DNA from: Pleurotus ostreatus/Saccharomyces cerevisiae fusant
Lineage: Eukaryota > Opisthokonta
Direction: 5' to 3'
DNA: 14,120 nucleotides
NCBI GenBank assembly: GCA_024196135.1
Contig: JAMQCK010000907.1
Coordinates: 1 to 14,120, forward strand
Shown here: one piece after another, positions 1 to 8,599 of the stretch
How positions within the stretch are numbered: position 1 is the first letter of the stretch
Layout: each line of letters begins with the position of its first letter
The notes under the pieces: generated by a model
The model's database searches: none
What the model saw: the letters and a program-made list of their open reading frames with translations, nothing else
What the model was told of the DNA's origin: nothing
Translations under genes and position numbers: made by a program

Positions 1-50
1 GGGTAGTACAAGAGTTGCGCGCGCTCCCTGCGCACGGTACAAAAGTTGCA

Positions 51-1699
51 CTAGGCCGGTACTAAGGGCACACTGAGCGTAGGTGGCGAGTCCTGAGACA
101 ACGGGGGCGATGGGTACGAGTCCGAGGGCGACCGCGTCTCCCTCACAGGCGAGTGGCGCTGCGTGAAGGTCGGCGGGGCGATCTTCAGCGGCGCGAGTTG
201 GGGTGGTGGTGGGTGCTCCTTCCCGTGTAGAGTAGGGGGCGAGTATGAGGGCCCGTGGCGCGGCGGCAGTGTTATCCGTGTACGCCCGTGCATGCTGTTT
301 TCTCTCTGGCCCATGCCCGTCGCGGTGGCGGCTTGCAGGATGTTCGGCGTGACCGAGCGCGACGGTATCGGGGACCCATTCATCATCTTGCTCTCTCCCT
401 TCGTCATGGGGAGCATGAGCTCACGCGCGGCCTCGACGCGCTGCATCTTCTTCTCGCCCCGCTCCACATCCGACTTGGCCTGGTTGTACATGTACAACCC
501 GCCGAACGTGAGCATGATGCCCAGAGCCTGGACCGGGTGCACGCTCTGGTTGAACCAGACGATCGCTATGCAAATGACGGCGACACGCTTGATGAGCGAC
601 GCGATGGAGTAGGTGACGGGCGATGTCGATGCGAGGATGACGAAGGCGATGATGTTTTGCGCGAAGTGGACCGTGCCGTTCATGAAGAAATAGTACATCA
701 CGGAGTGCGGCGTTGTGTGACCTTCCTTCGGATGCGATACGTGTGCGGGGTTTTCGTGCGCAGAGAGAAGGGGCGCGAGGTCGTAGTAAAGCCATATGGG
801 TATCATAAGCAGGAAGGCCATGCCGGAGGAGTAGAGGAGTAGGTTGAGCTTGTCGAGCTTCTGCGTGGACGACTGGCCGTGGCCGCTCGGCGTCGAAGGC
901 ATGATCTTCTTGAAGAAGATGTTGGAGCTAACGAAGACGATTGCGGACCCAAAGGCGCACAACAAGCCAACGTAGTTCGACGCTGAGACGTCGAACGAGC
1001 AGGCTAGCATGACGCCAAGGGTAAGGGGGAGGAGGGATAGATACGTCTTCGCAGAATAGCTGACGCCGAAGAGCAGCGCATATGCAGCGACGGTGAATAG
1101 CGGCGATAGTGCCTGTACCTTGTCAGCCCGACGCTCGGGTGCGATAACGACTGGAGGCGCACCTTGATCGTATGCACCGTGCTGACCGGTATCCGCGAGA
1201 TGGCAATACTCGAGAACATATGTCCGCCGACCTGAAACGCCCCCATGGGGAGCGTACTCCGGATGATCGCCCGCGTCGGCGTCCGTAACCGTGCAAAGCG
1301 CACCGCCGGCGACATGAACAGCAAGCAGTACGCCGCAACGAAGCCGAATTGGACGAAGGTGAGCGTCACCGGATACCGGAACTGGGTGAGGATAGCCTTG
1401 CCAGTATTTGACGACAGCGCGGAGGACATGTACCACAGGCCGCAGAGCAGCACGAAGGTCACTGTGGACTGATCGGCGCTGGCCCCGCTGGCCGACTGCG
1501 GCGCATCCCGCCTGCCTAGCAACTTCGCCAGGGACAGGTCGCTGAGGGAGGGGAAGGAGAAGGACGAGGGGGAGCTGTCCTTCGGGGAGTACTTGTCGTC
1601 GACGGGTCTGTGCGTGTCGATAGCGAACGGGGTCGAGCGGTCCCACTGGGCGTTGGGGTACTCGCCCCCATTGAGCTGAACGGTGACGGCGGAGTGCAT
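51..1699 (-). CDS. SLY41-like triose-phosphate-transporter-family (TPT/DMT) membrane protein
   Basis: Two exons, 1163-1699 and 51-1112, joined across a 50-bp intron (1113-1162) with donor GTGCGC, a CTGAC branch site and acceptor ACAG; the product is 532 aa. Residues 1-75 are polar and Ser-rich. Residues 76-390 form a hydrophobic core of about 8-10 membrane segments. It contains NTGKAILTQFRYPVTLTFVQ (98-117), STVHTIK joined by the splice to ALSPLFTV (173-187), and SPVTYSIASLIKR (343-355), typical of the TPT domain of the yeast Sly41 branch. A polar tail of about 130 Pro/Ser-rich residues follows. The TPT family exchanges phosphorylated sugars or nucleotide sugars across organelle membranes. 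Sly41 proteins act in the ER/early Golgi and were found as suppressors of ER-to-Golgi transport defects. The substrate cannot be read from sequence. The start at 1699 is the first in-frame ATG and precedes a complete N-terminus. The splice removes the junk between HTIK and ALSP in phase 0, which supports the model. Family call sure; exact orthology to SLY41 less so. Confidence 0.9.
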
Positions 1700-2019
1700 G
1701 ACGGCGGGGAAGTAGAGCGATGGACCAGCGGCTCTTATCTAGCCTTCTCTCGCATCAAGCGATTGGAAGAGCGGCCGACGACGGTGATGGCAGGAGACAG
1801 GAACCAGAATACGCGAGTCACAACAACATCAAACACGCTCAGCCATTGTATTTGTCTCGCCGGCTCCCTCACTGCTCCGTTCCGCGCATGCGGTGCCTTA
1901 CGGCGTCAAAACTTGGGCTCGGCCTCAGAGTTTGACCTTTCACAGAGTACGTTGTATTCCAACATTTACAAGGAAATAGGAGTCACCCAGGTAGGAGAAC
2001 AAAGGAAACAAACTGGAAA
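1700..2019 (-). promoter_or_regulatory. Intergenic: promoter region of the transporter gene, 3' flank of the dioxygenase
   Basis: This 320-bp gap separates the transporter start (1699) from the stop of the next gene on the same strand. On the minus strand a CCAAT pentamer lies at 1762-1766, about 63 bp before the ATG. No clear TATA box was found. The CGG-N6-CCG/CACGTG module of the dioxygenase promoters is absent. I found no convincing small gene or RNA here. Confidence 0.35.
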
Positions 2020-3681
2020 CTAGACACTCCCTTCGCTGCGCTGGCGCTTGCGTGGCGGGGAAGAAGTCCCATCATCGTGCTCATTCTCGCCGGCTTCTAA
2101 AGCTGGGTCAGCGTAGTTGGCGGACGCGTGTAAAGTCGCCGCGCCTTGGTCGATGTGTTCAGGTGTGCCAGACTCAGACTCCTCAACATCTCCGGACGTA
2201 CGCGAGGAATGACTTTCACCAGCCTCTGACTTGGGCAGGTCTGCACCGGCACCTCGCGCGTCGCCTGGTTTGATCTTCACAAAGTACGCAAGGTATGCAT
2301 ACTCGTAATCCACGCTGGGGCTGTTGCCGTACGCCGCTAGTCAACGATTCGGTTCAGTTGAGAATGCAACTACGAGAAAGTGCGCGCACCATGAGCCTCC
2401 TTCACCTCATTGAATTGGCTGAGCGGTACCACCCAAAGGGCCTCCGTACAGCCACCAATAAAATCCTCCCCGGCGTCGGACCCCATCGCACAAATTCGCT
2501 TGCCACCGTTCCGGAGGAGTAGGTCTTGAAACGAGTCATCCTCCGTAAGGTAGCAATCCCCAAAGGGCGCGTCCATTATTATGTGAACGTCCTCGGACTC
2601 GAATTCATCATCGCCAGGATAAGTGACCATCAACTTGCCCCGAAGCCCAAGCTCCTTGCACACGCGCGCGACCATGGCGTCGGCGCCCTTCAAGTGATGG
2701 CGCAATCTACGAAGTTTCATGCCCTGGTTGCAGGGGTACATGAAGCGGAGGCCAAAGGCCAAGTAGCCGCCCTTCGGGAGGAGGGCAGGATCCTGCAGAA
2801 GCTTCTGCAATGCCTCCCGAAACGGCGCGTCCGCATCGACGACGCTGCGGGGAATGGGCTTGCTCTCAGAGCGTGCAGGCTTCGGCGCAGCGTCGAAGTA
2901 GAGGTTGTACGTCAAAGTGACGCGGTAGCCGGTCTGGACGGTGAGGACTTCGTGCTCGATGTCGCCAAAGAACGCGACGTAGGCAATCTTGGTCGCATTG
3001 GCGATCTCCGCGGCGTAGTCAAAGGTCCACTCACGGCCGTCCTCGCGAAGGACGAGGGCGCCGCCCTCGTGGGGAGTGGGGAGAACGACGACAAGCGAGC
3101 CGAACATGCGCTCGCTACGCGGGGTGTCCTTGTGGGACTTGAAGAACGAGTCCTTGCCTGGAGGGGGTATACGTAAGTCACCCGGCGCCCCATGAAGGGA
3201 CTGACGCCAGACGCACCATAAACATTGAGCTTGTATAGCTCGCACGCGATCTGCTTCGTGCTGTCCGCACCTTCCTGCAGCAGTTCGTCGCGGACCGTGT
3301 CAATCAGGCCGTACTCTGCGACCTTCAGGAGCGACGCAAATTTGTCGTTGTCGAGCTTGCCGGCCTTTCGGTAGGACTCGTCGAGGACGTCCTTCTGTTT
3401 GACGCCAAATGTGGCGGGGTCGCAGGCGGCGGTCAGCTTGGTGAGCTGCTCCTCCGTTGCGCGGGCGAAGTTGAGGCAGCTGAGATGACGACGGGAGTGG
3501 CCGTGAGCAGTCGAAGGACTAGTAGCAAGAAAATATGTGGCACGCACTACGCATCGTCGACCTCGCCGAAGTAAAGCTTCAGGTCGCTGTCGGGAACGTC
3601 AAGGATCCCGCTGACGAAAGGAGGGCGCTTGGAGAAGGCTTTCTGTACGGCAGCGAGTCTGGCTTGGAGGTCCCCGGACAT
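2020..3681 (-). CDS. Fe(II)/2-oxoglutarate dioxygenase, prolyl-4-hydroxylase-like (tandem copy 1)
   Basis: Four exons: 3548-3681, 3217-3479, 2390-3157 and 2020-2336. Introns are 68, 59 and 53 bp in phases 2, 1 and 1; the product is 493 aa. Proteins of this superfamily use O2 and 2-oxoglutarate to hydroxylate a target side chain. The ligand set is intact: H141-x-D143 (in KSHKDTPR), distal H201 (DIEHEV) and 2OG-binding R211, ten residues after the distal His as in prolyl 4-hydroxylases. The N-terminal ~130 residues (FVSG.LDVP, CDPATFG, DESYRKAGKLD) are shared with the other two copies. The last exon has an acidic/Ser-rich tail ending in SSPPRKRQR (480-488), a possible nuclear signal. The start at 3681 is chosen because MSGDLQ aligns with MSSEDFQ and MSLDFK in the paralogs and a TATA box lies 80 bp upstream; the open frame runs on to 3825 but would read through that TATA box. 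The substrate is unknown. Splice junctions rest on agreement among paralogs. Confidence 0.85.
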
Positions 3682-3760
3682 GTTTCCACAAAGAGTTAGA
3701 GAAGATAAATGTGAGGAAGAGAGGGTACGGGAATGAGGCGCGGCCGTGTAAGTACAAGCC

Positions 3761-3767
3761 CTTATAA
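3761..3767 (-). promoter_or_regulatory. TATA box of dioxygenase copy 1
   Basis: The minus strand reads CCGTTATAAG, with the TATA-like core 80 bp before the ATG at 3681. The same CCGTTATAA context lies 72 bp before the ATG of copy 2, and a TATATAA lies 78 bp before copy 3. The constant spacing supports a real core promoter and the chosen start codon. Confidence 0.65.
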
Positions 3768-3983
3768 CGGTGTGAATCAGTCCGGAACCGAGGCGCCCAC
3801 AGTCAGTCAATTTGCGGCGCCGCATTTATGTAACGTAGCAAAGAGTGAACGAAGGTCAGTCAGAAAAGTCCCGAGATCCGGAGAGTAAAAGGGATGCAGT
3901 AAAATCATTGTGGTCGACTGCCTGACGGTTTGAAGGGAACAGTGGATTTAGAGAACCATCCCCGGCAGCCAACTCTCGAGATT

Positions 3984-4007
3984 CGGCATAGGCCGAAGGT
4001 GCACGTG
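3984..4007. promoter_or_regulatory. CGG-N6-CCG palindrome plus CACGTG E-box upstream of dioxygenase copy 1
   Basis: CGG (3984-3986), six bases, then CCG (3993-3995) sit in a wider TTCGGC/GCCGAA inverted repeat. A CACGTG (4002-4007) starts 6 bp further on. CGG-N6-CCG is the form bound by some fungal Zn2Cys6 dimers (yeast Ppr1 type), and CACGTG is the bHLH core site. The module lies about 300 bp before the ATG at 3681. The same pair of motifs occurs upstream of copies 2 and 3, which is the main reason to trust it. The binding factors are unknown. Confidence 0.5.
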
Positions 4008-4129
4008 TTTTTCTGAACTTAACCAAGACGACCATCTACGGCGTCCATGGGTTACTTGTCCCCTTTTTGGCGCTGTCTGAACAGCGCTCAAATTCGATCT
4101 ATTTCTTCCCATTCATTATCAACGGAGCC

Positions 4130-4184
4130 ATGAGTACCGCTATATCGAAGGCCTCGGCTGCGCGCATCGGGATGCGCGAGGTGG
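4130..4184. repeat. Conserved 55-bp intergenic block with perfect inverted repeat (copy A)
   Basis: This block matches 6571-6625 with four mismatches, and its last 35 bp (4150-4184) are identical. It contains the perfect inverted repeat CGCGCATC-GG-GATGCGCG (4161-4178). It opens with an ATG whose frame runs 21 codons to a stop at 4195. All four differences from copy B fall in three codons and change the amino acid, so conservation looks like that of DNA or RNA structure rather than of a peptide. The flanks are much more diverged. Confidence 0.6.
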
Positions 4185-4314
4185 CGCACCGCTGAGACGT
4201 ACAAATTCTCACCTTACAGCTGTCGCGCGGCGAGCAGCATAAGAGGGAGAGCTCGCATGTTGGCTAATATTGGGGTACTCGATTGCCTTTGTTACCATAT
4301 CAAGGACGTTCAAG

Positions 4315-4327
4315 GTAAGAATGTGTA
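4315..4327 (+). other. Orphan 5' splice site: relic of a duplicated F-box gene leader
   Basis: AG|GTAAGAATGTGTA matches AG|GTAAGAATATGTA at 6750-6762, just ahead of the F-box gene. Here no F-box frame follows; the 3' end of dioxygenase copy 2 begins at 4387. It marks the right edge of the tandem duplication. Confidence 0.5.
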
Positions 4328-4386
4328 ACAAATCAAGCTTGCCTAGATTCTAAGCCCTTGACATAGGAACAAAGGGTACTCGGAAT

Positions 4387-6133
4387 CTACGGACTCAAGT
4401 CTCGGTGCAGGCGCTTGCGCGGTGGCGACGAGAGTCCTTCGTCTTGTGCTTCCGCGCAGGCGAACAAGGAATGATCGGCGGGCTCGTCGGACGTCTCAGA
4501 AGAGGCCACGCTTTGGTGTTTGCGCTTCAGCGCACCAGCGTTGTACTCTGGTTTCAACTCTCCAGCCTGGGGAGTATGCGATCTGGAAGTACCTTTTGGA
4601 CCGTGCGCAAGAGAGCTCTCTGCACCCTCCGGTCTTTCAGTCGTAGGTGAGACCGAGTCGACAGTGTCGCCACTTCGCATGTCGTAGCTCGGAACCGTAA
4701 CAAAGTATGCAAGGTAGGCATGCTTCTCATACAAGTATTTGCTTTCGTACCCCGCTGGTAAGGGATTTGATTCAGTGGCCAGCGCAATTAAAAGGGAGCA
4801 GCATACCCTGAACCTCCTTCACGCTGGTGTACTCGCTAAACGGTGTCACCCACAAGACCTCTTCAGCACCGTCGTCAAGGTGGTCCTCATCCGTGTAATC
4901 CTCGATAAGCCTGGATCCCATCGCGCGAATGTGCTCGGAATCACACGCGAAGAGCATAAAGTTGAAATTGTCCCCCGGAGGAATGTAGCAGTCCCCGAAG
5001 AATCCATCCCGAATGATGAAAACATCGTCGCGCTCGATGTCGTCCCGATAGGCGACCTTCAATCCGCCCTCAATATCAAGAGCCTTACAGGCGCGATGGA
5101 CCATAGCGTCAGCACCCTTCAGTTGAGGAAGCAACTGCTGAAGCGCCGTGTCCTGGTCGCAAGGGTACTTGTAGCGCAGGCCAAAGGCTAGATAGCCGCC
5201 ATTCTGCAGGAGACCTGGGATCTGCAGTAGGCTTCGCAATGCATTCCTAAGCTGCGCGTCTTCAAAAGCAACGCTGCGAGGGATGGGCTGGCTATCTGGA
5301 GTGGTAGAAGTGATGATTTGCGCCTTAGCGGCGTCAAAGTAGAGGTTGTACGTCAAAGTGGCGCGGTAGCCGGCCTTGACGGTGAGGACTTCGTGCTCGA
5401 TGTCGCCGCGAAACGCGACGTAGGCAATTTTGGCCGAGTTCGCGATCTCGGCGGCGTAGTCGAGCACCCACTCGCGGCCTTCCCCGCGGAGGACGAGGGC
5501 ACTGCCCTCGTGGTGAGTGGGGAGAACGACGACGAGCGAGCCGAACATGCGCTCGCTACGCGGGGTATCCTTGTGGGACTTGAAGTACGAGTCCTTTTCT
5601 GGGAGCGGACGGAGAACACGTAAGTCTCCTGGCGCCCGGTAAAGAAACGCGGCACAAGAACGCACCATAGACGTTAAGCTTGTACAGCTCACACGCAATC
5701 TGCTTCGTGCTGTCCGCACCTTCTTGCAGCAGCTCGTCGCGGATCATGTCAGTTAGGCCGTATTCCGCGACCTTGAGCAGCGACGCGAACTTGTCGGCGT
5801 CGAGCTTATCGGCCTTTCGGTAAGACTCGTCGAGGACGTCCTTCTGCTTGACGCCAAATGTAGCGGGCTCGCAGGCGGCAGTCAGTTTGGCGAGCTGCTC
5901 CTCCATGGCTCGGGCGAAGTTGAGGCAGCTGAGATGACGACGGGAGTGACGGTGAGCAGCTGAAGGACTGGTAGCAAGGGAATATGTGGCACGCACTATG
6001 CATCGTCGACCTCACCGAAGTAGAGCTTCAGGTCGCTCTCGGGAACGTCGAGAGTCCCGCTGACGAACGGAGGCCGCTTGGAGAAGGCTTTCTGTACGGC
6101 AGCGAGTCTGGCTTGGAAATCCTCGGACGACAT
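4387..6133 (-). CDS. Fe(II)/2-oxoglutarate dioxygenase, prolyl-4-hydroxylase-like (tandem copy 2)
   Basis: Four exons: 5997-6133, 5666-5928, 4807-5598 and 4387-4754. Introns are 68, 67 and 52 bp, in the same positions and phases as copy 1; the product is 519 aa. Catalytic residues are kept: H142-x-D144 (KSHKDTPR), H202 (DIEHEV) and R212 (AGYRATLTYN). Exon 2 has exactly the same length (263 bp) as in copy 1. The third exon is slightly longer than in copy 1. The C-terminal tail shares almost nothing with copy 1 except the end, SSPPRKRLHR (506-515), a nuclear-signal-like motif. The upstream alternative donor found in copy 1 (GTAGTG) is mutated to ATAGTG here, leaving GTGCGT as the only donor. 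The gene is divergent from the F-box gene, 650 bp apart. Reaction: O2/2OG-dependent hydroxylation, probably of a protein; substrate unknown. Confidence 0.85.
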
Positions 6134-6204
6134 GTTTCAATGAGGGAAGATGGATGGATGGATGGAAGAGATGGTGTGGGATTGAGGCGCCTATGCCAAC
6201 CTTT

Positions 6205-6211
6205 CTTTATA
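6205..6211 (-). promoter_or_regulatory. TATA box of dioxygenase copy 2
   Basis: The minus strand reads CCGTTATAAAG, 72 bp before the ATG at 6133. Context and spacing match copy 1. Confidence 0.65.
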
Positions 6212-6428
6212 ACGGCATGGCCATGGGAATCAGCCCGGGGCCGAAGCGCCCACAGCTAATTAACTTGTGGCGCTGCCTTCAGGTTACATGTGAGAGTAAG
6301 CAATAGTCAGAGAGCTCCTGAGAATTGAAGAGTATGATAATGCAGTAGATGCAACACTCGAGTGCGTGAGGGTTCAAAGGAAACAGGCGATGTAAAAAGC
6401 TTTTGCCACAATTTCGCCACATGAGATT

Positions 6429-6452
6429 CGGCATACGCCGAAAGTGCACGTG
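6429..6452. promoter_or_regulatory. CGG-N6-CCG palindrome plus CACGTG E-box between dioxygenase copy 2 and the F-box gene
   Basis: CGG (6429-6431), N6, CCG (6438-6440) within TTCGGCATACGCCGAA, followed after 6 bp by CACGTG (6447-6452). It lies about 295 bp before the dioxygenase ATG and about 330 bp before the F-box ATG, so it could serve both genes. The half-sites and gap are identical to copy 1, while the N6 centre has changed. Confidence 0.5.
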
Positions 6453-6570
6453 CAATCTTGAACTTGGCCAAGACCACCGTTTACGACGTCCATGGGTTAC
6501 CTGACATCCATAGGGCGCTGCCTGGACAGCTTTTAGATCCTTCTAGTTGCCTCTTCTTTTCAAAAGAGTC

Positions 6571-6625
6571 ATGAGTCCCTCTATATCGGGGGCCTCGGCT
6601 GCGCGCATCGGGATGCGCGAGGTGG
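6571..6625. repeat. Conserved 55-bp intergenic block with perfect inverted repeat (copy B)
   Basis: Partner of 4130-4184, with the inverted repeat at 6602-6619. It lies 160-215 bp before the F-box ATG, so it may be part of the F-box promoter or 5' leader. An ATG-initiated frame runs 27 codons to a stop at 6654 and could be an upstream ORF if the leader is transcribed. Downstream of the identical core the two copies differ by a short indel, so the peptide ends differ. Confidence 0.6.
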
Positions 6626-6749
6626 AGACGTACAAATCTCCACCTCGCCGTTGACGCGCGGTCCACAGCTTGGAAAGACCGGCTATCAACGCGGCCTACC
6701 TTTGTTTGGGACGGTCACCATACTGAGCCAAGAAATAAGCCACGCGCAG

Positions 6750-6804
6750 GTAAGAATATGTACTGGATCCTATGTTATTCTGAATGCTGAAGCTGTCGGC
6801 GCAG
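6750..6804 (+). other. Probable intron in the 5' leader of the F-box gene
   Basis: Donor CAG|GTAAGAAT is a full-consensus site, CTGAAT (about 25 bp from the end) can serve as branch site, and the acceptor is GGCGCAG|G. Removing these 55 bp deletes the ATG at 6784 and leaves the ATG at 6811 as first in-frame start; the frame upstream of the donor is open back to about 6538 but has no ATG. Not proven without transcripts. Confidence 0.5.
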
Positions 6805-8481
6805 GTTTCCATGCGCGAGTGCTGCAATAGTGCGGAAGTCTTGACTACTCAGCCTTCGTCGTTTGGTCGTACTCCTGCGAGCGAAGCTGGTCTTGCGGAT
6901 GCTTCTTTCCTTCTCAAGCAAGCAAGAGCAATCGCGCGCTTCCGCTTGCAACGCCGCCGCGTCGTTTTTCTCGCAGAAGAGGCCGACAAGATACGCGCCC
7001 TTACGGCCGAACTCAGTACTGCAGTCCAACGCATCGAAGCCGAGGTCTCCGTAACGCACGTCGACGATCAGCTTCGCTCCCTCTCGGCAGTTCGCAAGCG
7101 TCTACTCCGCCAGATCGCGCTACACCACTCGCTCGTCGCACCCATATGGCGCCTACCCCCAGAGATCCTATCGCGTATCTTCATCTACGTTGACGCGCTA
7201 CATGAAGACGACCTTCAGTGGGATGTGCGCTCGGTGTTGAGGACGCTAGCGCGTGTATGTCATGTGTGGCGCGTCGCCACGTGCGCGACGCCCCAGTTGT
7301 GGTCGCGCTTCACCGCCTCGTTGAGCGGGGGATCCATCCTTCCTGTCCTTAGCCTTCTGCGGCTTAGTGGTTCCGTCCCGCTGGTCATCCACTACACCCC
7401 CAATGTGCCTAGCGAGGGCACCCTGCTGGTACTATTCCATCACCTCAAACCTCACACGGCGCATTGGGGCTCGATTACGCTGTGCGGTTCCAGCGAGATC
7501 TTCGCGAGCCAACCTTGCGTCGATCTTCCTTCCCTGGAAGAGGCGAGCCTGATCATCGTCCAGGATACCGTGAACCACACGACATTCACCCTGACGCGCC
7601 ATGGGATGCTGGGATTTCTGTTCGCCGCTCCTCGGCTGAAGCGCTTAAAGCTATCATCCGAGTTCAACCCGATATTCTACTACAACGGTAGATGGACGGC
7701 CCTCGATCTCCCGGTATGTCCACATTTGGCACAACTCACGTTGAGGATGCCGTACATACAGATCAACATGGACGAGCTGGTGGGTTGGCTCGAGGCGTCC
7801 GGTGCCTCGCTCACCTCGCTCATCTTCGACGTGCAGTTCAGAGAAGGCGACATTGCATACGGGCACGGCGGCACAACACCAGCCTCTGGTAGCCGCCCTG
7901 TCCATCTTCCTCGACTGCGCTCGCTTGACCTGGGGGTCGATAGCGCACGCTTCCTCGCGCACATAATTGCGCCCTCTCTCGAGGATCTCGCTCTACACAT
8001 GTCCAGGCTCGTCCCTCAGAGTCCCTTCTTCGCACTCCTTGCGTTCGCCTCCCAGCCCGGCGCCTCGCTTTCCTTCCTGCGACGATTGACGCTCACGGGG
8101 TCCGGCTACTGGCTGTATGGCTCATTTTGGACATGCGCAGAGTGCATGGACGGCCTGCGCGAGCTGCGTCTGCGAGGGAAGGCGTCGTGGCAGCCGATTT
8201 TGAGCGAGGAGTTGCTGGCGAAGCTGATGTGCGACAGCGACTTGTCTTCCTGTAGCACTGAACCGTCCGACAGGATGGTAGGGCTTACTCTGGAAGAATC
8301 AATAGCGAGTAAACCCCTCTTCCCTTCCCTGACGAAGTTCAAGGTGAAGTTCGAGGACAAGCTTCCGACGCCATCCTTGCGGCATGCTCTCGATGACATG
8401 GTAGCTTCGAGGAGTGAGGCTCGGACTGTGGACGGTTGGGTAGTCGCGAGACTTGCGAACGTGGAGGTGAAGATAGTGTAG
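6784..8481 (+). CDS. F-box protein with leucine-rich C-terminal region
   Basis: A single open frame of 565 aa. Residues about 35-115 are helical and charged (coiled-coil-like). The F-box follows at about 119-175, with the core WRLPPEILSRIFIYV and then VCHVWRVATCATPQLWSRF, the arrangement common in the large agaricomycete F-box families. The rest has irregular leucine-rich stretches (LPRLRSLDLGV, LPSLEEASLI) consistent with LRR-like substrate binding. F-box proteins bind Skp1 and bring substrates to SCF ubiquitin ligases. Start: 6784 is the first ATG of the open frame, but if the intron 6750-6804 is spliced the protein starts at 6811 (MRECCN, 556 aa); the F-box is unaffected. The gene is divergent from dioxygenase copy 2 and convergent with copy 3, whose stop is 118 bp away. 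The substrate is unknown. Confidence 0.88.
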   Translation: MLKLSAQVSMRECCNSAEVLTTQPSSFGRTPASEAGLADASFLLKQARAIARFRLQRRRVVFLAEEADKIRALTAELSTAVQRIEAEVSVTHVDDQLRSLSAVRKRLLRQIALHHSLVAPIWRLPPEILSRIFIYVDALHEDDLQWDVRSVLRTLARVCHVWRVATCATPQLWSRFTASLSGGSILPVLSLLRLSGSVPLVIHYTPNVPSEGTLLVLFHHLKPHTAHWGSITLCGSSEIFASQPCVDLPSLEEASLIIVQDTVNHTTFTLTRHGMLGFLFAAPRLKRLKLSSEFNPIFYYNGRWTALDLPVCPHLAQLTLRMPYIQINMDELVGWLEASGASLTSLIFDVQFREGDIAYGHGGTTPASGSRPVHLPRLRSLDLGVDSARFLAHIIAPSLEDLALHMSRLVPQSPFFALLAFASQPGASLSFLRRLTLTGSGYWLYGSFWTCAECMDGLRELRLRGKASWQPILSEELLAKLMCDSDLSSCSTEPSDRMVGLTLEESIASKPLFPSLTKFKVKFEDKLPTPSLRHALDDMVASRSEARTVDGWVVARLANVEVKIV

Positions 8482-8599
8482 GAGATCTGGTATATTTGTA
8501 AAGCAATATTTTGTGGCTATATACACACGCGTCACAGGGATGTACCCTTTCGTAACAATAGCAAAGCACTATTTTCGCAACATCATAGGTTCAGCCTCA

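Larger units (their letters stand above)
2020..4328. repeat. Tandem segmental duplication, unit 1
   Basis: Unit 1 holds dioxygenase copy 1, its promoter module, the 55-bp block and the orphan F-box leader. Each of these has a counterpart in the same order in 4387-6763, at an offset of about 2.4 kb. Boundaries are approximate: faint similarity (GAACAAAGG) just beyond both gene ends suggests the left edge lies slightly outside the stop codon. Confidence 0.75.
4387..6763. repeat. Tandem segmental duplication, unit 2
   Basis: Unit 2 holds dioxygenase copy 2, TATA box, CGG-N6-CCG/E-box, 55-bp block and F-box leader up to about 6763, in the same order as unit 1. Unit 2 still adjoins the F-box gene, so it is probably the original right edge. 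Confidence 0.75.

Noticed and set aside
163..842. Plus-strand open frames of 149 and 195 aa
   Set aside because: They lie antisense to exon 2 of the transporter, have no recognisable domain and arise from high-GC codon bias.
2526..3176. Plus-strand open frame of 216 aa
   Set aside because: Shadow of exon 3 of dioxygenase copy 1; equivalent shadows occur opposite the same exon in copies 2 and 3, as expected from the antisense of conserved coding DNA.
3682..3825. N-terminal extension of dioxygenase copy 1 to an upstream ATG
   Set aside because: The extension crosses the TATA box and is not matched in the other copies.
4161..4178. Inverted repeat as a transcription terminator
   Set aside because: Rho-independent terminators are bacterial; this is fungal nuclear DNA and no T-run follows the repeat.
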